A stretch of DNA of 64,000 nucleotides from Dermatemys mawii. Taxonomy: Eukaryota > Chordata > Testudines > Dermatemydidae. The notes beneath the pieces are model-generated. The model was not told the DNA's origin and did no database searches. It saw only the letters and a program-made list of their open reading frames with translations. Both the position numbers and the translations under genes were made by a program. The DNA lies in NCBI GenBank assembly GCA_007922305.1, contig ML677373.1, forward strand, positions 17,304,242 through 17,368,241. The letters run 5' to 3'. The number at the start of each line of letters is the position of its first letter. Within the stretch, counting starts at the first letter, position 1. Positions 11,467-23,589 of the stretch are shown here, one piece after another.

Positions 11467-14207
11467 TCTTTCACAAGTAATGTGCTGTTAATCTGTAGTT
11501 AGGGTCAGTAAAATCCATTGCACTGTATAATTTATGGGCAGTTGCTCCAGTAAGCAGAGAAGAACTTTTTGGAACTGGATCTCACCAGAGCATATCTTCT
11601 ACCCACACCTATGTCCTTGCTCACTTAACCTTTTCAGTGCTGCACAGAAGAGCATGTGCCTGTCTAGGTACTTATACTGTGCCCACCACCATGATATTAG
11701 AGTGCTATAGTGCACCCATATTAACCCAATAGAGGAGAATACCACTTGAAATGCTTCACATCAGGGGACTTTTAGATATTAAAACTCTTGGGACTTTAAT
11801 CATGTTCAGTAACCAGGTGAATCCTATCCACAACTTTAATATGGTTACTGAAGACAATTAAGATCCACTCTGCACTACATGGAGCATGTTTCAGCCAGTT
11901 GCCTTGATAGTTGAATCTGCCATTTAGATCAGCCCTAAACCAGTCCAGAGTGATGCTGCACTAAGACATTCCTCTGGGTTTTATTTCCTACTCCGCATAG
12001 CAACCGAGTTAAATACAGTAATTAAAACCTATATGTACAAGACCTAGCCTCACCATATAGCTTAGCTTAACCCCCTGTACCTCACAGATGCAGATCATCA
12101 TACGTATGTATGGGTTGCTGTAGTTAAGGGCACTATTCAGCCAGGTCTGTGCTACAATAAATTCCACTGTAAATGTTACATTGCATTCCTTAAATGAGGG
12201 GAGGGAGGGTTGGAGGGGCCAATAAACAAAGTCTCATAGCTTTTTACCTGTAAAAGTAATCCTTAGGTTGGTTATGTTTTTGGCTAATACTTGAAGCATA
12301 GTGGAAAATATGTATTAATAAAACTGGATGTCCTTGATATATTTCCTGCACCTATTTTGAATTTGCACACAAGTTTATTTTTTAGCTGGATGTTAGTGTC
12401 ACAGCTGCAACAGTAGAGCTGTTGAGTTTCCTGGCACCATTCTTAGTGGAGTGAATTCACCGTGGCTAGTAGAGGTGGCAGAAAGCCCTCTGGACAACTT
12501 ACGCTGCGGGTCAGGCCTATGGAGAAAGGTGTGGGCAGGGGTCCCCTCTATGCACCACAGAGGAGATCTCTTTGGGGTAGTCTGGCAGTTAAATGGATCC
12601 CATGTTCAGCAACCACCCTGTAGAATGTGTAGAGGTACTGCAGCTATATTACCCTACAGACTGGAATAGAGACCATGCCTGACAATACTGTAACCCCGGT
12701 CTTCCCAACATTCCCCCCATCTTGTCTCATGCCCTGCCCAAAGCCTGTTTCCCTGTGCTTGTTGCAGGGAGACTTTCACTCCATATGAATACTTTAGTAT
12801 GCTACAGAGCAGTAAATGTTGCACTTACAGTATGTTTAAATACTGGTATATTTTGAGAATTACTGTAAATTCTGTCGTGGGAGCCATTCAGTTTGCTTTG
12901 TTGCACAGACTGTACTTATGTTTATTGCATGGTTATTTTTAGTCCTTGTGCCTTTATTCACTTGCCAAGAGGCTACAGATTTTTTTTCCACATTTTATCT
13001 ATTTTGGGCACATAAGTTTTTGTTTTGGTTTATTTCATTTGATCTTCATCCCTGTGTTTCATATACTGTAAAGGTGTATATATGAAATAGACCAGATTTG
13101 TATTTCATGTGCCTCAATGGGATGTAAAAAAAATACTCATTTTGTACAGGTTTTTCTTAGAAGCACTGTCATGTCCTAACCTACTTAGCGAATTAAATTA
13201 AAAAATAATTAGCAGGTCTCTGTTTTATTTTAGAAGCATCACATTGGATGCATGGTATCTTTTGTAAAGTGATGTCTCCCACACCCCCACAAAAGTGCTA
13301 CTCTATTGTGCTAGTGTCATTTACTATAAGGCCAATTGTATCTTGTCTATGTCAGTGAATTCCAAATAACTAAACCACTCTACATTTAGTTAAGTCTTGC
13401 TTTGACAATTATGGTTTTATTCACTGTAAAGGCGAGCGATTTCATTTTATTTCAGATGACCACGAGAAAAAATCTCTTTCAGACAAGCAGCTCATTTCAG
13501 GTCAATTTCAGTTTAAAGAGTAGATTTTTTTTGCAGTTCATTTTGCCAGCTGAAATCAGAGCTCCTACCGATTCCCACATAGTAGCCAAGTTAAAATGCT
13601 TTGTAGCTCATCCTGGAATTCTTGGCTTTACTCTCAGACACTGAGTGGGAATTTCTCTAAAGAGAGGCCACAGGATGCAAGGTGTTAGTTTGAAAATAAA
13701 TGTGATGCTACAACATGGGGATGGAATAAGTAACTTGCTGTCTGAAGAGAAGATCTACACATAGTCTTTGTACCAATTTAACTTGCAGTTTATAGAGTGA
13801 AAACAGAGCAGTTCCCTGCTGTGGACAGTTATGCTGGTATAAAAATACAAAAGGTGCTTATGTTGGGTTAGTTTATGGAAACTCTATGGCTAGACCAGTA
13901 TCACTGCAGCTGCACAATGGGGTTGTGCAGAAATGTCCTAATGGGCAGTGTGTGGTGATCCCCTTTTCAGCCTCTTCAGAGGAATGTGTCCCCCTGAGCT
14001 TTCACATAGCCCACAAAGCTGCCGTGTGCTGTCTGTGGGTTTGGTCAATGGTACAACTCCCAGTGACTTCAGTGGAGCCCTTAATCCAAAGCGTGAAGAA
14101 GTCAAGGAACCGGCTTGTGTTGGCTTTGGATCAGGTCCTAAATGCACTAGAGCAGGAGGTGGGGCTTGGGCTTCAACCTCAGCAAGTCTAATGCCATCCC
14201 TGATGCT
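11467..14207. other. No gene recognised; possible distal 3' UTR text
   Basis: There are no coding exons, tRNA or obvious large repeats here. An AATAAA is at 12317-12322. The segment 12840-13330 is T-rich, with TGTAAA/TGTATA words and an ATTAAATTAAAAAATAATT run near 13192, resembling the end of a vertebrate 3' UTR. ORFs here are short and unlike known proteins. Confidence 0.4.
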
Positions 14208-14272
14208 CCTCTAAAAACTGGCTTGTAACCCACTGTGGGGTCCCGACCCACAGTTTGGGAACCGCTGCACTA
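14208..14272 (-). repeat. hAT-type repeat fragment
   Basis: It contains CTGTGGGGTCCCGACCCACA and ends GTTTGGGAACCGCTGCAC. This is the reverse complement of the common sauropsid/mammalian phrase for non-autonomous hAT ends that begins with TGGTT..CAAACTGTGGGTCG. Confidence 0.6.
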
Positions 14273-14276
14273 GAGC

Positions 14277-14436
14277 ATGACAATAATACCAATACATCAA
14301 GGATTTCAGAGCACTTTACAGATGGGGAAACTAAGGTGCAGGCCTCATGTACATCGTTGGGCTGTTAAAGCAGACCCAGGAGCAGAACCAAGGAGTCTGG
14401 CCTCTCAGTCTGCTTCCTGCTCATTGGGCCACAAAA
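14277..14436 (-). repeat. tRNA-derived SINE, minus orientation, 5'-diverged
   Basis: In + orientation it reads CAGAGCACTTTACAGATGGG GAAACTAAGG, then CCAAGGAGTCTGGCCTCTC and CTCATTGGGCCACA. This is the reverse complement of the SINE body and head seen at 32310 and 36640. It directly follows the hAT fragment. Confidence 0.55.
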
Positions 14437-16057
14437 TCAGAAACCAGAGTAGGAAATGCCCTAGAAGGTTAGATCCTCTCTATCTCTGGCCAGCCAAGGG
14501 ACTTGGCTTGAAAATTGCTTGGTGTCCCCCAGAGCTATGCCAAATGAAATTGATGGGAGCTAAAGACCATTTGGAATTGGAGGGTGCTCATCTCCTTAAA
14601 CAATCAGGCCCCTCAATTGTGCCTTACATCATATTTTCTAGTCATTTGTCCGTACCTGCTATGCAGCAGCGGCTCTTAGAGATAATGTGAAAACACATCA
14701 GGGTATGTTGCAAAAAAACCCAAGAAGCTGTGATTTGTGAGTACCTCATTCCAATTCCCGTAGAGCAGAAATACACTGAAATGTTGCCCACTTCACAGAC
14801 CAGGGGATTGTAAAACTACTTTGAGGGGATGATTTTTGAATGTCAAAGATTGCTTAGTATGAATCATAACATAACCCATCACCTGCTTACTGAAACAGAC
14901 CTGAAATGAGTAGCCTACTAAAATGGCATGATTGTTTTCAATGTCACGGTGTTAATTACAATACAAGTGGTATAAATATTGTTGCAGTGTGTCACCAGAT
15001 CACTTTCTCTGTATTTTCTTGTGAGATATTTTATGGAAAAAAGCTATTCTTGGTAATGCTGATCATTGCAGGTAGCCATAATGTTGTACAAACAGATGTG
15101 TAAATAAATTATTTGCTTTTCCTGCATGACTAAAAGGCAATGTCTTTACTGGGAGTCACTAACCTAACCTCTTTTTTTGCCACAAGTCCTGCTTATACAC
15201 TGCGTATTTCAGATCACCCTAAATCTTTAACTCTGTGCTTTGAGTTCAGAGAGAGGGCAAAATTGGAAGAGCCCTCATTTACGTGTATGCCAACCCCATT
15301 AACTTCAGTATTGGTGGATGGCTGGCACAGGGGTACAGATCTGACCTACTATGTTCTTTACCTGACACACACATGTTGAGATGCCAGGAATTTGTAGGAT
15401 ACATAAAAGATCACTCTCATGAAGTATTATTATTAATTCCTCCAAGCACTCCTTTTAAATCCAGGGGAGCTCCAGCTGTGGACAGTTCACAGGATCAGGG
15501 CACAGCTCCTGCATTTGGATCCAGTACAGATAATTTGCTGAGCCATGTGGTGAATTGGTGCATGTTTTGATTCCTTAATTTGGGAGAGGGTACTGCACAA
15601 TTCACAAGTTATAGTAAATCTATGAATTATGGGTATTACCATAGATCTAAGGCCTCAAATGGGGCCGTGTGCAAATATTAGATTGTTGCACCTGCATCCC
15701 TCTGACTTGTGACATAACATCATTCAACTCCAGTATTGACTAACTGGAAGTCATTTAGCTGTGCCTGTAGTTTACTACATGTATGGGCTATATCAGCTAA
15801 GGCATATTTACCTCCATCCACATTACCTTGCCACAAATGGAAATCTTCATTGCTGTCAGCTCTACTGGCCACATTTCCACTCTTAAATGTGACTGGTGAA
15901 GGAAGGTTTAGTTTGCATCCACACAGCAGCTGTTTTCCTGTCACAGCACAGTTTTGTATGAATGCATCCTGGGGGAATGTGAGCATCTCTGTCCAGCAGC
16001 GACACCAGGGGATGGAGTTCCTGAGAGACGTAGCCAGAGCAGGTTCAGCAGCAAATA

Positions 16058-16346
16058 CAGTAGACCCTTGATTATCCAGCATTGGGTTAAACAGGATGTA
16101 AAAAAAAAATGTGTAACTCGCAGGGCCGGCTCTGGCTTTGTTGCTGCCCCAAGCACAAAAAAACAACCACCCCACCAGGGTGCAGGGCAGCCTGTGAACC
16201 AATACCCCCGCCTCCCGGTGCAGGGTGGCTGGTGAACCAAACTTCCCCCTCCCCCGCATATTTCCTATGGATGGTGATTATCCGGGATTTTATTAACTAG
16301 GATTAAAAAATTTTCCCTACTATCCTGGATAATCAAGAGTCTACTG
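16058..16346. mobile_element. pogo/Tigger-like MITE with a nested insertion
   Basis: The terminal inverted repeats are CAGTAGACCCTTGATTATCC on the left and GGATAATCAAGAGTCTACTG on the right, matching 19 of 20 when inverted. They are flanked by TA at 16056-16057 and 16347-16348, the Tc1/mariner-pogo target site. From about 16121 an unrelated GC-rich repeat (CAGGGCCGGCTCTGGCTTTG..., C-rich interior, to about 16258) interrupts it. It has no transposase. Confidence 0.8.
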
Positions 16347-16349
16347 TAA

Positions 16350-19300
16350 GGCAATACCCCCTGGGGAGTCATAGTCCCCATTACAAGGAGACCAGCCTGC
16401 TGAACTAGCTCTGTGCCTGCCTAGGTTTATAGCTGGTTATCAATACTGAGCAGAACCATGTGGTGTTTAGACACAAATCATGCACAGAGCCAACTGTGCC
16501 ACTCATTAGTTACAATCTCAGTTAAAGGTCAGGCTGTGGACAGGGCCCAATGTTAAGCCCATGCTACCACCAGCTTCCCTAACCAATCTGGAGGGGAATT
16601 TTCTTTATCCAGTTATTAACACAAACACAGCCTGATGCACCAAGAAACTTCTTCCAGAGTATTTCAGGAACGCTCCTTCAAGCTCCCTAGGTTACTGCTG
16701 CTGATTTGAATCCAGTCATTTCTACTGGAACTTGTTAGCCCTGTTATTCACCATGCACTGTTCCTTTGCTTATCTCTGGAGTTCATCTGTGCTTCCAGAT
16801 AGCAGTAGAGACTCCTTTGTAGTCAGTAGAAGAATGAGCCTGTCAGCCACAAATGAAGATATTTGCTGCTATGTAAAGGTCACTTACAGTGATGGATCCT
16901 GCCAAGGAATTCTCACTTCTTGCAAAAACTCTTGGCAGGAAAAAAACACCATGGTAGGACTTCAGTACAGCTTTGCAAAGGCTATATTACAAGACCCAGA
17001 AGACCCCAACAAATTGTAGTTGTCACACTGTGGTGAGACACACATACAGCAATGAGAAGAGCAGGGAGAATAATCAGCAATACAGTAGAGAGTTTTAGTT
17101 TAAGATCCTAGAGGAAGCATGCAATTCAACTCACAATATTCTAGTAGTAGCATCATAAGAAATAAACATGCCATTATAAATTCCCTAATTAAAAAAAGTC
17201 TTCCTACCAATAAGTGAAATCTATCAGCTCTGAGATCTAGAGGAAGTTCCCAAAGTTACAGTAGATTCTGGAGATGGCATCACATTGGATCTCTACAGCT
17301 GAATAAACTTTTCTGCTCCACCCCAAAACTGACATGACCATTTCACAGCTAGAGCAGACTTCCCTGAGCCCCCACACTGGAATAAGGCCTGTAAAAGGGT
17401 TAATTGTCCCTTTGCCCCAACCCTAATAGATTGGATACATCAATCCCTCTACCTGATCCACAATGGAGGCCCACAGCTAGCTGCAAACACTAGAGTCTCT
17501 TCCAGTGCTAAGGAAACTCCGTCAGTATGTTATCCTAAAGGTAAAAATATCTAAGACTTTAATGTGTTGGGATGGTTGATTCAGAATAAGAAAAGAGACA
17601 CCAACCTTGCAGATGGGGTCTGTCAGTCTCTCTCTGGGACTAAGTCAAGAATTCTAATTCAGATTGTAGATATTGCCCATTTAACCCTGCCATGAGCTGA
17701 TCCCAGAAACCTGCATTCATATTGTGACAGATTTCAAAGCAGAGATGCTCGTAATTCACATCCTATGAGATGAGGCTGTGTGAATATAAGCATTTATGGG
17801 GCAACCACAGCATTCGTTACTAGCACCCAGGGACACACGGCACCTGTGGAAAAGCCTAAAGTAATGAAAAGCAGTGGCAAGACTTTCAATTCACTCTTTA
17901 TATAAACCTCTATGACTGCCTGGAAAAGTACTCCAGAAATGTTACAAATGCACTAATGGCAGGCATTTGTCATTCGAACTCACTGTCAGGCCTCTTACAT
18001 TGCCGGCAGTATAACATGATCAGGGCAAACCAACAGTTCTAGCTTCTTATATTTATCCCACTACAAATATACAATGAACTCCTGTGACCATTTTACTGTC
18101 TACTGTAGCTGGAGGATGGCCAGGCTGCTGTGTCCCTCCCCCCAGTAATCTTTGCAGCTCAAAGTTTTGCTTTAAATATGAATATTGCATCTTCAAAAAC
18201 TCCCATTGGGCCTGATTTGTTATTGCTCTGCATCTTCTGTCACGTGCACCTGTGCAAAGTGGGTGTTGAATGTTACCAATCTGATCTGGTAGCATTTTAC
18301 ACCTGCTTTACTCTGGTGTAAATGACTACGTGGCATGTAGGGAAGTGAAGAATCAGGCCTCTTATCTATCAGTTAAGATTTTAATTCACCTCTCAAGTAT
18401 CAGATTGTCTGGCTAGTCTTAGGCTCCAAAGGGGTGCAAGTGGGGGAGGGGAACTCATTTATAAATATCAGATGATCACATAAAATCAAGAGATTTTTTT
18501 TTAAGGTGCTCAAATGGTTATTTTGTGAAGATCTATGTTGCTACCTAGACTGCAGCCAGGTTCTTAATACAATGTGCACCCTTTTATAATACTGCTCCTG
18601 CCAATGCTTGATGGTGTGATGATGCCTAGAAGCCATCTCCCCCTGCCGGGCCAGGTTTTTCCTTCCACAGGGAGGGGATGCGTGCTTAAATGTTATTTGC
18701 CCTAATAAATGCAGCAGGTACCATTCCAGCCAGCAAAATCAGAGTAGACCTGTGTTTGGAACCAGCAGGCCCTAGACTCAGCAGAAGCAGAAAGAAGGTT
18801 TAGAGCATGAGTTTTGAGTATTTCAGGATTAAGCCCATGATGTAGTATTCTATAACCTGTCTAGTTAACATTCATTTGTGAAAAAGTATAGGGACGATAA
18901 AGTCTATTATATCATGGGCAGGCATATGGACATCATGCATTACAATTTTGCCAGAATGCTGTGACTATGTTACTTAGTTTGTAACCATAATGACCCAGGG
19001 ATACAGCATTTTTATGAAGCTGGGGATAGATTTTTGGTGCAGGGAAAAATGGCACAATGGCCAGATTAGAAAATAGATGCAGACATCCTAAGAACGCTAT
19101 AGAGTAGTTAATTAGGCTGCTGTACACATTATTCAATAGCAGCTGAACATCTGTATTTATGGGCAGCTCTTTACCCTGTTGCATTTTGCATATGTAGGTT
19201 ATGCCAATAAATTGCCCAATGTGCGTCATGAAATATTTTGATCCTTTTAGAACTGTTTGACCATTCTAAATGTGGTTTGATTAAAAAAAACAACATTAAA

Positions 19301-19470
19301 GGTCAAACATTAGACACTAAAGGACACTACACCTGAATGCTGTCAGTAGCAAAACGCCCCCCACTGCACCTCAGCAAATTGTCTAATGTGTTAGTGAAAC
19401 ACCCTAGGACCGACTTCTATCCAAATGACACTTTTGCAGACAAGATCTATCATCACATTACAAACAAAGC
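16350..19470. other. Intergenic, no gene recognised
   Basis: I see no coding exon, RNA gene or long repeat here. There are only short ORFs and traces of old dispersed repeats, for example GGGCCTGATTTGTTATTGCTC near 18208 and CTCTGGTGTAAATGAC near 18312. Confidence 0.5.
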
Positions 19471-19655
19471 ATGAATATAAGAAAGGCTGTACTGGGTCAG
19501 ACCAAAGATCCATCCAGCCCAGTATCCTGTCTGCCGACAGTGGCCAATGCCAGGTGCCCTGGAGTGAGTGAACCTAACAGGTAAAGGTCAAGTGATCTCT
19601 CTCCTGCCATCCATCACTCCCCTCTGACAAACAGAGGTTAGGGACACCATTTTAA
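19471..19655. repeat. CR1-type LINE-related fragment
   Basis: It contains GGTCAGACCAAAGATCCATC, then CAGCCCAGTATCCTGTCTGC, GTGGCCAATGCCAGGTGCCC and ACAGAGGTTAGGGACACCAT. These are well-known phrases of a very abundant CR1-associated repeat in turtles and crocodilians. Only the first ~185 bp are present. The family orientation was not determined. Confidence 0.65.
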
Positions 19656-20279
19656 AGGGCTTAACACAGTTCATTGTAATAGAGAAGTATGCTATTCAAT
19701 CTCAGAGCCTATGGGTCAGTTTTCTTTCATTAATGCCCACATTTAAAAAACTTTACGTGCCTAAATATTTACTCTTAAAATTCATGGCCTGCCTCCCACG
19801 CCACCTGAAATAGGAAGACAGGCAACTAAGTTCCAAAAGTACTGATGGAAAAGTTAAACAAAATAAATCAAACTGTAATGTGCAGTTAAATATTATTCCA
19901 GAAGATGGCGATACAGGTCTTTGTACACTAGTAATTTTTAAAACCCCTTAGCGGGAAAAGAAGTGGCGGACGAAGAACAAAGGAGGGAAAAGAAATTGGA
20001 AGCTGGTATTGGGATGTAGCAATCACCTTGTTAGAACAGTGCTGTCTCCAGCAAAATCTTGTGCTAGATGCGTCAGAGAAAGGAGAAAAACGACGCAAAC
20101 AACTGTGCAGCCTAGACCATGCAGACACTCCCTATATGTCTACACTGTGATGGTAGTGTTTCGAATCCAGCTACAGTCGTGCAAGGACGGTGTCTCTTTG
20201 CTGCAGACAGTGCCCATTTGCCAAACCCTAGGGCTGAGCAGGTTTTGCTCTTTCTTGGCATGAGAGCTGCGTAGTGCAA

Positions 20280-20740
20280 GCTCATGGCGGAGTACACTGT
20301 AGGGGTTGATTGGTATTTGTGTTGCTCATTGAAGAGTGGAGTGTGAGACGGATTGGGTGGGGGATCAGCCCTCCGGCTCATGGGTATCGTGGCACTATTC
20401 CCAGGCCAGGCAGCCGGCTCTGGGAAATCGGAGCATCCAGCGTGTTCCCTGCCAGGTAACACAGACCCCCGGGGCTGCTGCTTGTGCAGGATTCATCCTA
20501 GTCAGTCCTCGGCTTGCAAACACCTCGAGGCTCATCTTCCAGCTGCAGCTCGTCGAGAGCCCTGTCACATATTCAGCCCAGGCTGCACGTCGTTGGTTGA
20601 GTGGGTGACGCCGGTCCTTGGACAGATGCAGATCTCCCGTGTCTGAGACGCGAAGGGAGACGACTCCTATCAAGACAACGCTACTGACCAAGAGTCGTCC
20701 TGCCTGCCTCGTGCAAACCGCGTGCAGCCGAGCTAAGCTT
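20280..20740. other. CpG-retaining unique-looking segment
   Basis: GC and CpG content rise above the flanks (GACGCCGGTCC, GAGACGCGAAGGGAGACGAC, AACCGCGTGCAGCC). Overlapping ORFs on both strands look like composition artefacts. No promoter, tRNA or known repeat was recognised. Confidence 0.3.
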
Positions 20741-21887
20741 CTGAAAAAAGGTTTAACTTTCGTAATAGTGCTGAACTCTGGATTTCTGTCCTATTCCGAG
20801 CTGTGCTATCCCTTACAGGCTTGATTCCAGTTGGTGGATAGTGTGTTAGTTACTCCTTACAATACCCATCAGTAGCTAGATAAACACCCACAGTAATTCA
20901 TATAACATCAGGGCTGGATTTAACTAACCCAGTTATATCAACTGTTGTTATCTGCTGCTCAGAGTTAAATAATAACGCCTAATACAAGTGCGGTTGTTCG
21001 CCTTGGAGGTGATTTCCGATGGTTTTTTATTATTATTTATTATTTGCAAATCACATTTTTGTACTTAGAAAAGCAACTGTTCTCTTTCCAAGCCAGCTAA
21101 TTGTTGGGCTGAAGTTCTAAAACAAAGTCACGATCTTGACTTAATTACCCAAAGGGGGGAAGGCTGGGGGTGTGTGTCAGTATAACTGAATACCTGTACT
21201 TTTAATAGGATGCCATAAGTCAAATAAGCCCGAAGAGATGCAATGATGCAAAGTGACAGATAGATGAAATTATATCTGAAATTGGACTGTTTTAGGAGGA
21301 AGCGCTCAGGGACTAGCAGCCAAGGAAGGTGTATCCGTTTAAAAACGAGGAGCCAAAAAGAGTGATTTCAGTGCAAAGCTACGTTAGGTGCCAAAACTAC
21401 ACAGTCCAAATTCTCCCCTAGAAACGAGCTGTAGACTGATCGCTTCGTGGAGTCTGACCCAACGGTAGCCACAGGACTGGAGATTTAGTGGATGTAAACC
21501 TAGAGGATAAACCATTCCTCAAGGAGTGGTTCTTATTGCTATTTGATTATATAGTGCATAATAATAGGATCAAAGTACAGCCATGAACTCTGAGGGAATC
21601 CGTCCTGGGCTGACATAGAGTTAGGTTAGAGTGCAGGAGGTTCTCCCGGGGGAGGTGAGGGGAAATCACTTTCTTGGGACATTTCACAGTTAGGCTGGCC
21701 GCTGTGCTAATAAGATGAGGCGCGCGGCACGGAGCACGTTGCTGGAGGTGCATTTAACACTCCTGGAAGGTCCCCGATGGGGAGCTGGGGGAACAGCCCG
21801 GCTTTTTAGCCTGTGTTGTGGTGCCATTGCTGCAGCTACACCACCGTGTGCATCGCTATAGGAACAGAGTGAACACACTCTTGAGAA

Positions 21888-21966
21888 ACGCTGGGTGGCT
21901 TAGGGGATTGGCCGTGGGCTAAGAAGCAGCCTGGTACCTCTAGGTCCGAGGTTCAAATCCAGCTTA
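21888..21966 (+). repeat. tRNA-like SINE head
   Basis: It has a possible A box (TGGCTTAGGGGATTGG) and a perfect B box (GGTTCAAATCC). No cloverleaf closes: the would-be acceptor strands do not pair. It reads as the head of an old pol III-derived SINE, not a tRNA gene. Confidence 0.45.
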
Positions 21967-22962
21967 ATCTATCAATGAATTTAAAAAAGGCCTTGTCATT
22001 CCGGCTGCCCCCAGATTTAAATGCAACCCCCAAGAAAGGAGGGCGATGCCTGGGTAAGGATTTGCGCTCTAAAGTGGGAGAAAAAGAGAGCTTTGCTCAA
22101 AGGAAAGTTGTGATCTTCCCGGAAAACCAGCTCATGAGGGAGATCGTCTGTATTCTCCGTTTTCTTTAAATGACGGGGATGGGGGGGGGGGTTCTCTGTC
22201 TCTTGGACCTGTTGCATATTTCAGCTGGTTCGAGAATGAGGCCTAAAACGGGGCTACTTGCTGCAGCCGCTGCTCTTTTCTCCTTAGCGAGAGTTGCAGA
22301 CAGGAGCTACGGACGGGTGCATTCGCTCCCTACACACCTTCTCAGTGGGGAGGACTTTATAGCCCTTGAAAGTTTGTTCATGGTTGCTTTGCAACTTCTG
22401 GCGGGTTTTCCAGACTGGGAGAGGCAAATTGAAACACAGCAGGGACAGCTGGTTTGATGAATTCCAAGGTACCTTGAGTCCTGGACTGCTCCTCGCAGCT
22501 TTGTAGCTGCTAGGGCGTTTTGGAAGGATTTTGCGGTGCATGGGATGGCAGTCGCGGGAGAACGTGTGCAGTTTGCACGCGGGAAACCTGAAACTTCGAC
22601 TGTGCCCGCTTTGCAGCGGCTGACTTTTGCTTTCGCTGTACTGGAGGGGGGGACAAGTTGTAGGGGAGAAAGGGAGGACGTGGTGCAGTGCAACTCCCCC
22701 TCACACACTGCATGCATGAGTCCTGAAATATCTTCCTTGTCTGCTCTGGAGCTGCTGGTGCTTGGGGGAACTGCATGGAAGAAATGGGGGGGGGGGGGGG
22801 TGCAGCGTTGCATTACAATTCACCCGGCCCCTCTCCTCCCCAGCCTGTTTTACATGCAAAAGGCCGGAAAGTTTATCCGCGGCTGCTTTGGAGCTGCGGG
22901 GGGTTTGGCAGCTGGCTGGAGGGGGGAGGGTGCGCTGTGCTCCGCGCGGGCAGCGGCGGCTA

Positions 22963-23085
22963 GACCGTTGGGCCAAGCGGATGGAACGCAGCCAGGGCAC
23001 AGGGACCGTTGGGCCACGCGGATAGAACGCGACCCGGGCAAATAGAACGTTGGCCCGAGCGGATGGAACGCGGCCCGAAATCGTT
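22963..23085 (+). repeat. Three-unit 41-bp tandem repeat upstream of tRNA-Thr
   Basis: The units begin at 22963, 23004 and 23045 with GACCGTTGGGCC, GACCGTTGGGCC and GAACGTTGGCCC. Each continues with an (A/C/G)GCGGAT(G/A)GAACGC core. The period is exactly 41. A partial fourth start (TCGTTGAATCC) follows. The array ends about 46 bp before the tRNA. Confidence 0.9.
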
Positions 23086-23131
23086 GAATCCTGCCTTCCA
23101 CTGGCTGCTTTCGCCTGCTGCTAGCCCATCA

Positions 23132-23203
23132 GGCGCGGTGGCCAAGTGGTAAGGCGTCGGTCTCGTAAACCGAAGATCGCGGGTTCGAACCCCGTCCGTG
23201 CCT
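23132..23203 (+). tRNA. tRNA-Thr (anticodon CGT)
   Basis: This 72-nt gene folds as a standard cloverleaf. The acceptor GGCGCGG pairs with CCGTGCC, leaving discriminator T. The A box is GTGGCCAAGTGG, the anticodon stem TCGGT/ACCGA encloses loop CTCGTAA (anticodon CGT at 23164-23166, decoding ACG), and the B box GGTTCGAACCC is perfect. No intron and no encoded CCA. It appears identical to a human Thr-CGT tRNA remembered between RAB11FIP4 and MIR193A on chromosome 17, supporting conserved synteny. The first T-run of four or more downstream is about 65 bp away (23268-23271), further than usual for pol III termination. Confidence 0.96.
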
Positions 23204-23589
23204 GAAAGGGAAATATAGCGCCCGGGCTGCTTGGGAAGGGGAGCCTGGCTCCGCCTCATGCAGCCTCTTTTATTTTTCAGCCTCTGCTCCGTTTATCGAG
23301 AGACACAAAGGGGGGCCCGGGCTGCAGCGCCATGGGGACCGAGTGACCTCCCCCTGCTCCTCCCCGGGGAGGTGCTACTGCATGCAGCGGGCTCTTCTGG
23401 CGCCGCCGCACAAAGGAGCGTGCACCGGGCCGCACGGGCTGTCCAGACCGCGGGGCAGGGCGCGCAGCCAGCACCGGAGGAGCGCTGCTAGGGGGTGGGA
23501 TTGCGTGCGCTCTGCAGACCCCTCTGAGCAGCGGTCTGTGCCCCTAACCTAGGCTACCGAGACTGTAGCGGGAGGACTGCAGGCGGGCA

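Noticed and set aside
15720..16259. 179-codon minus-strand ORF
   Set aside because: It runs across a pogo-like MITE and its nested repeat; no family resemblance.
21888..21966. Second tRNA gene
   Set aside because: It has A/B box-like words but no acceptor or anticodon stem pairing; better as a SINE head.
22307..22813. 168-codon minus-strand ORF, with overlapping ORFs on both strands
   Set aside because: It lies in a CpG island where several frames are open at once. No domain or splice structure is visible.
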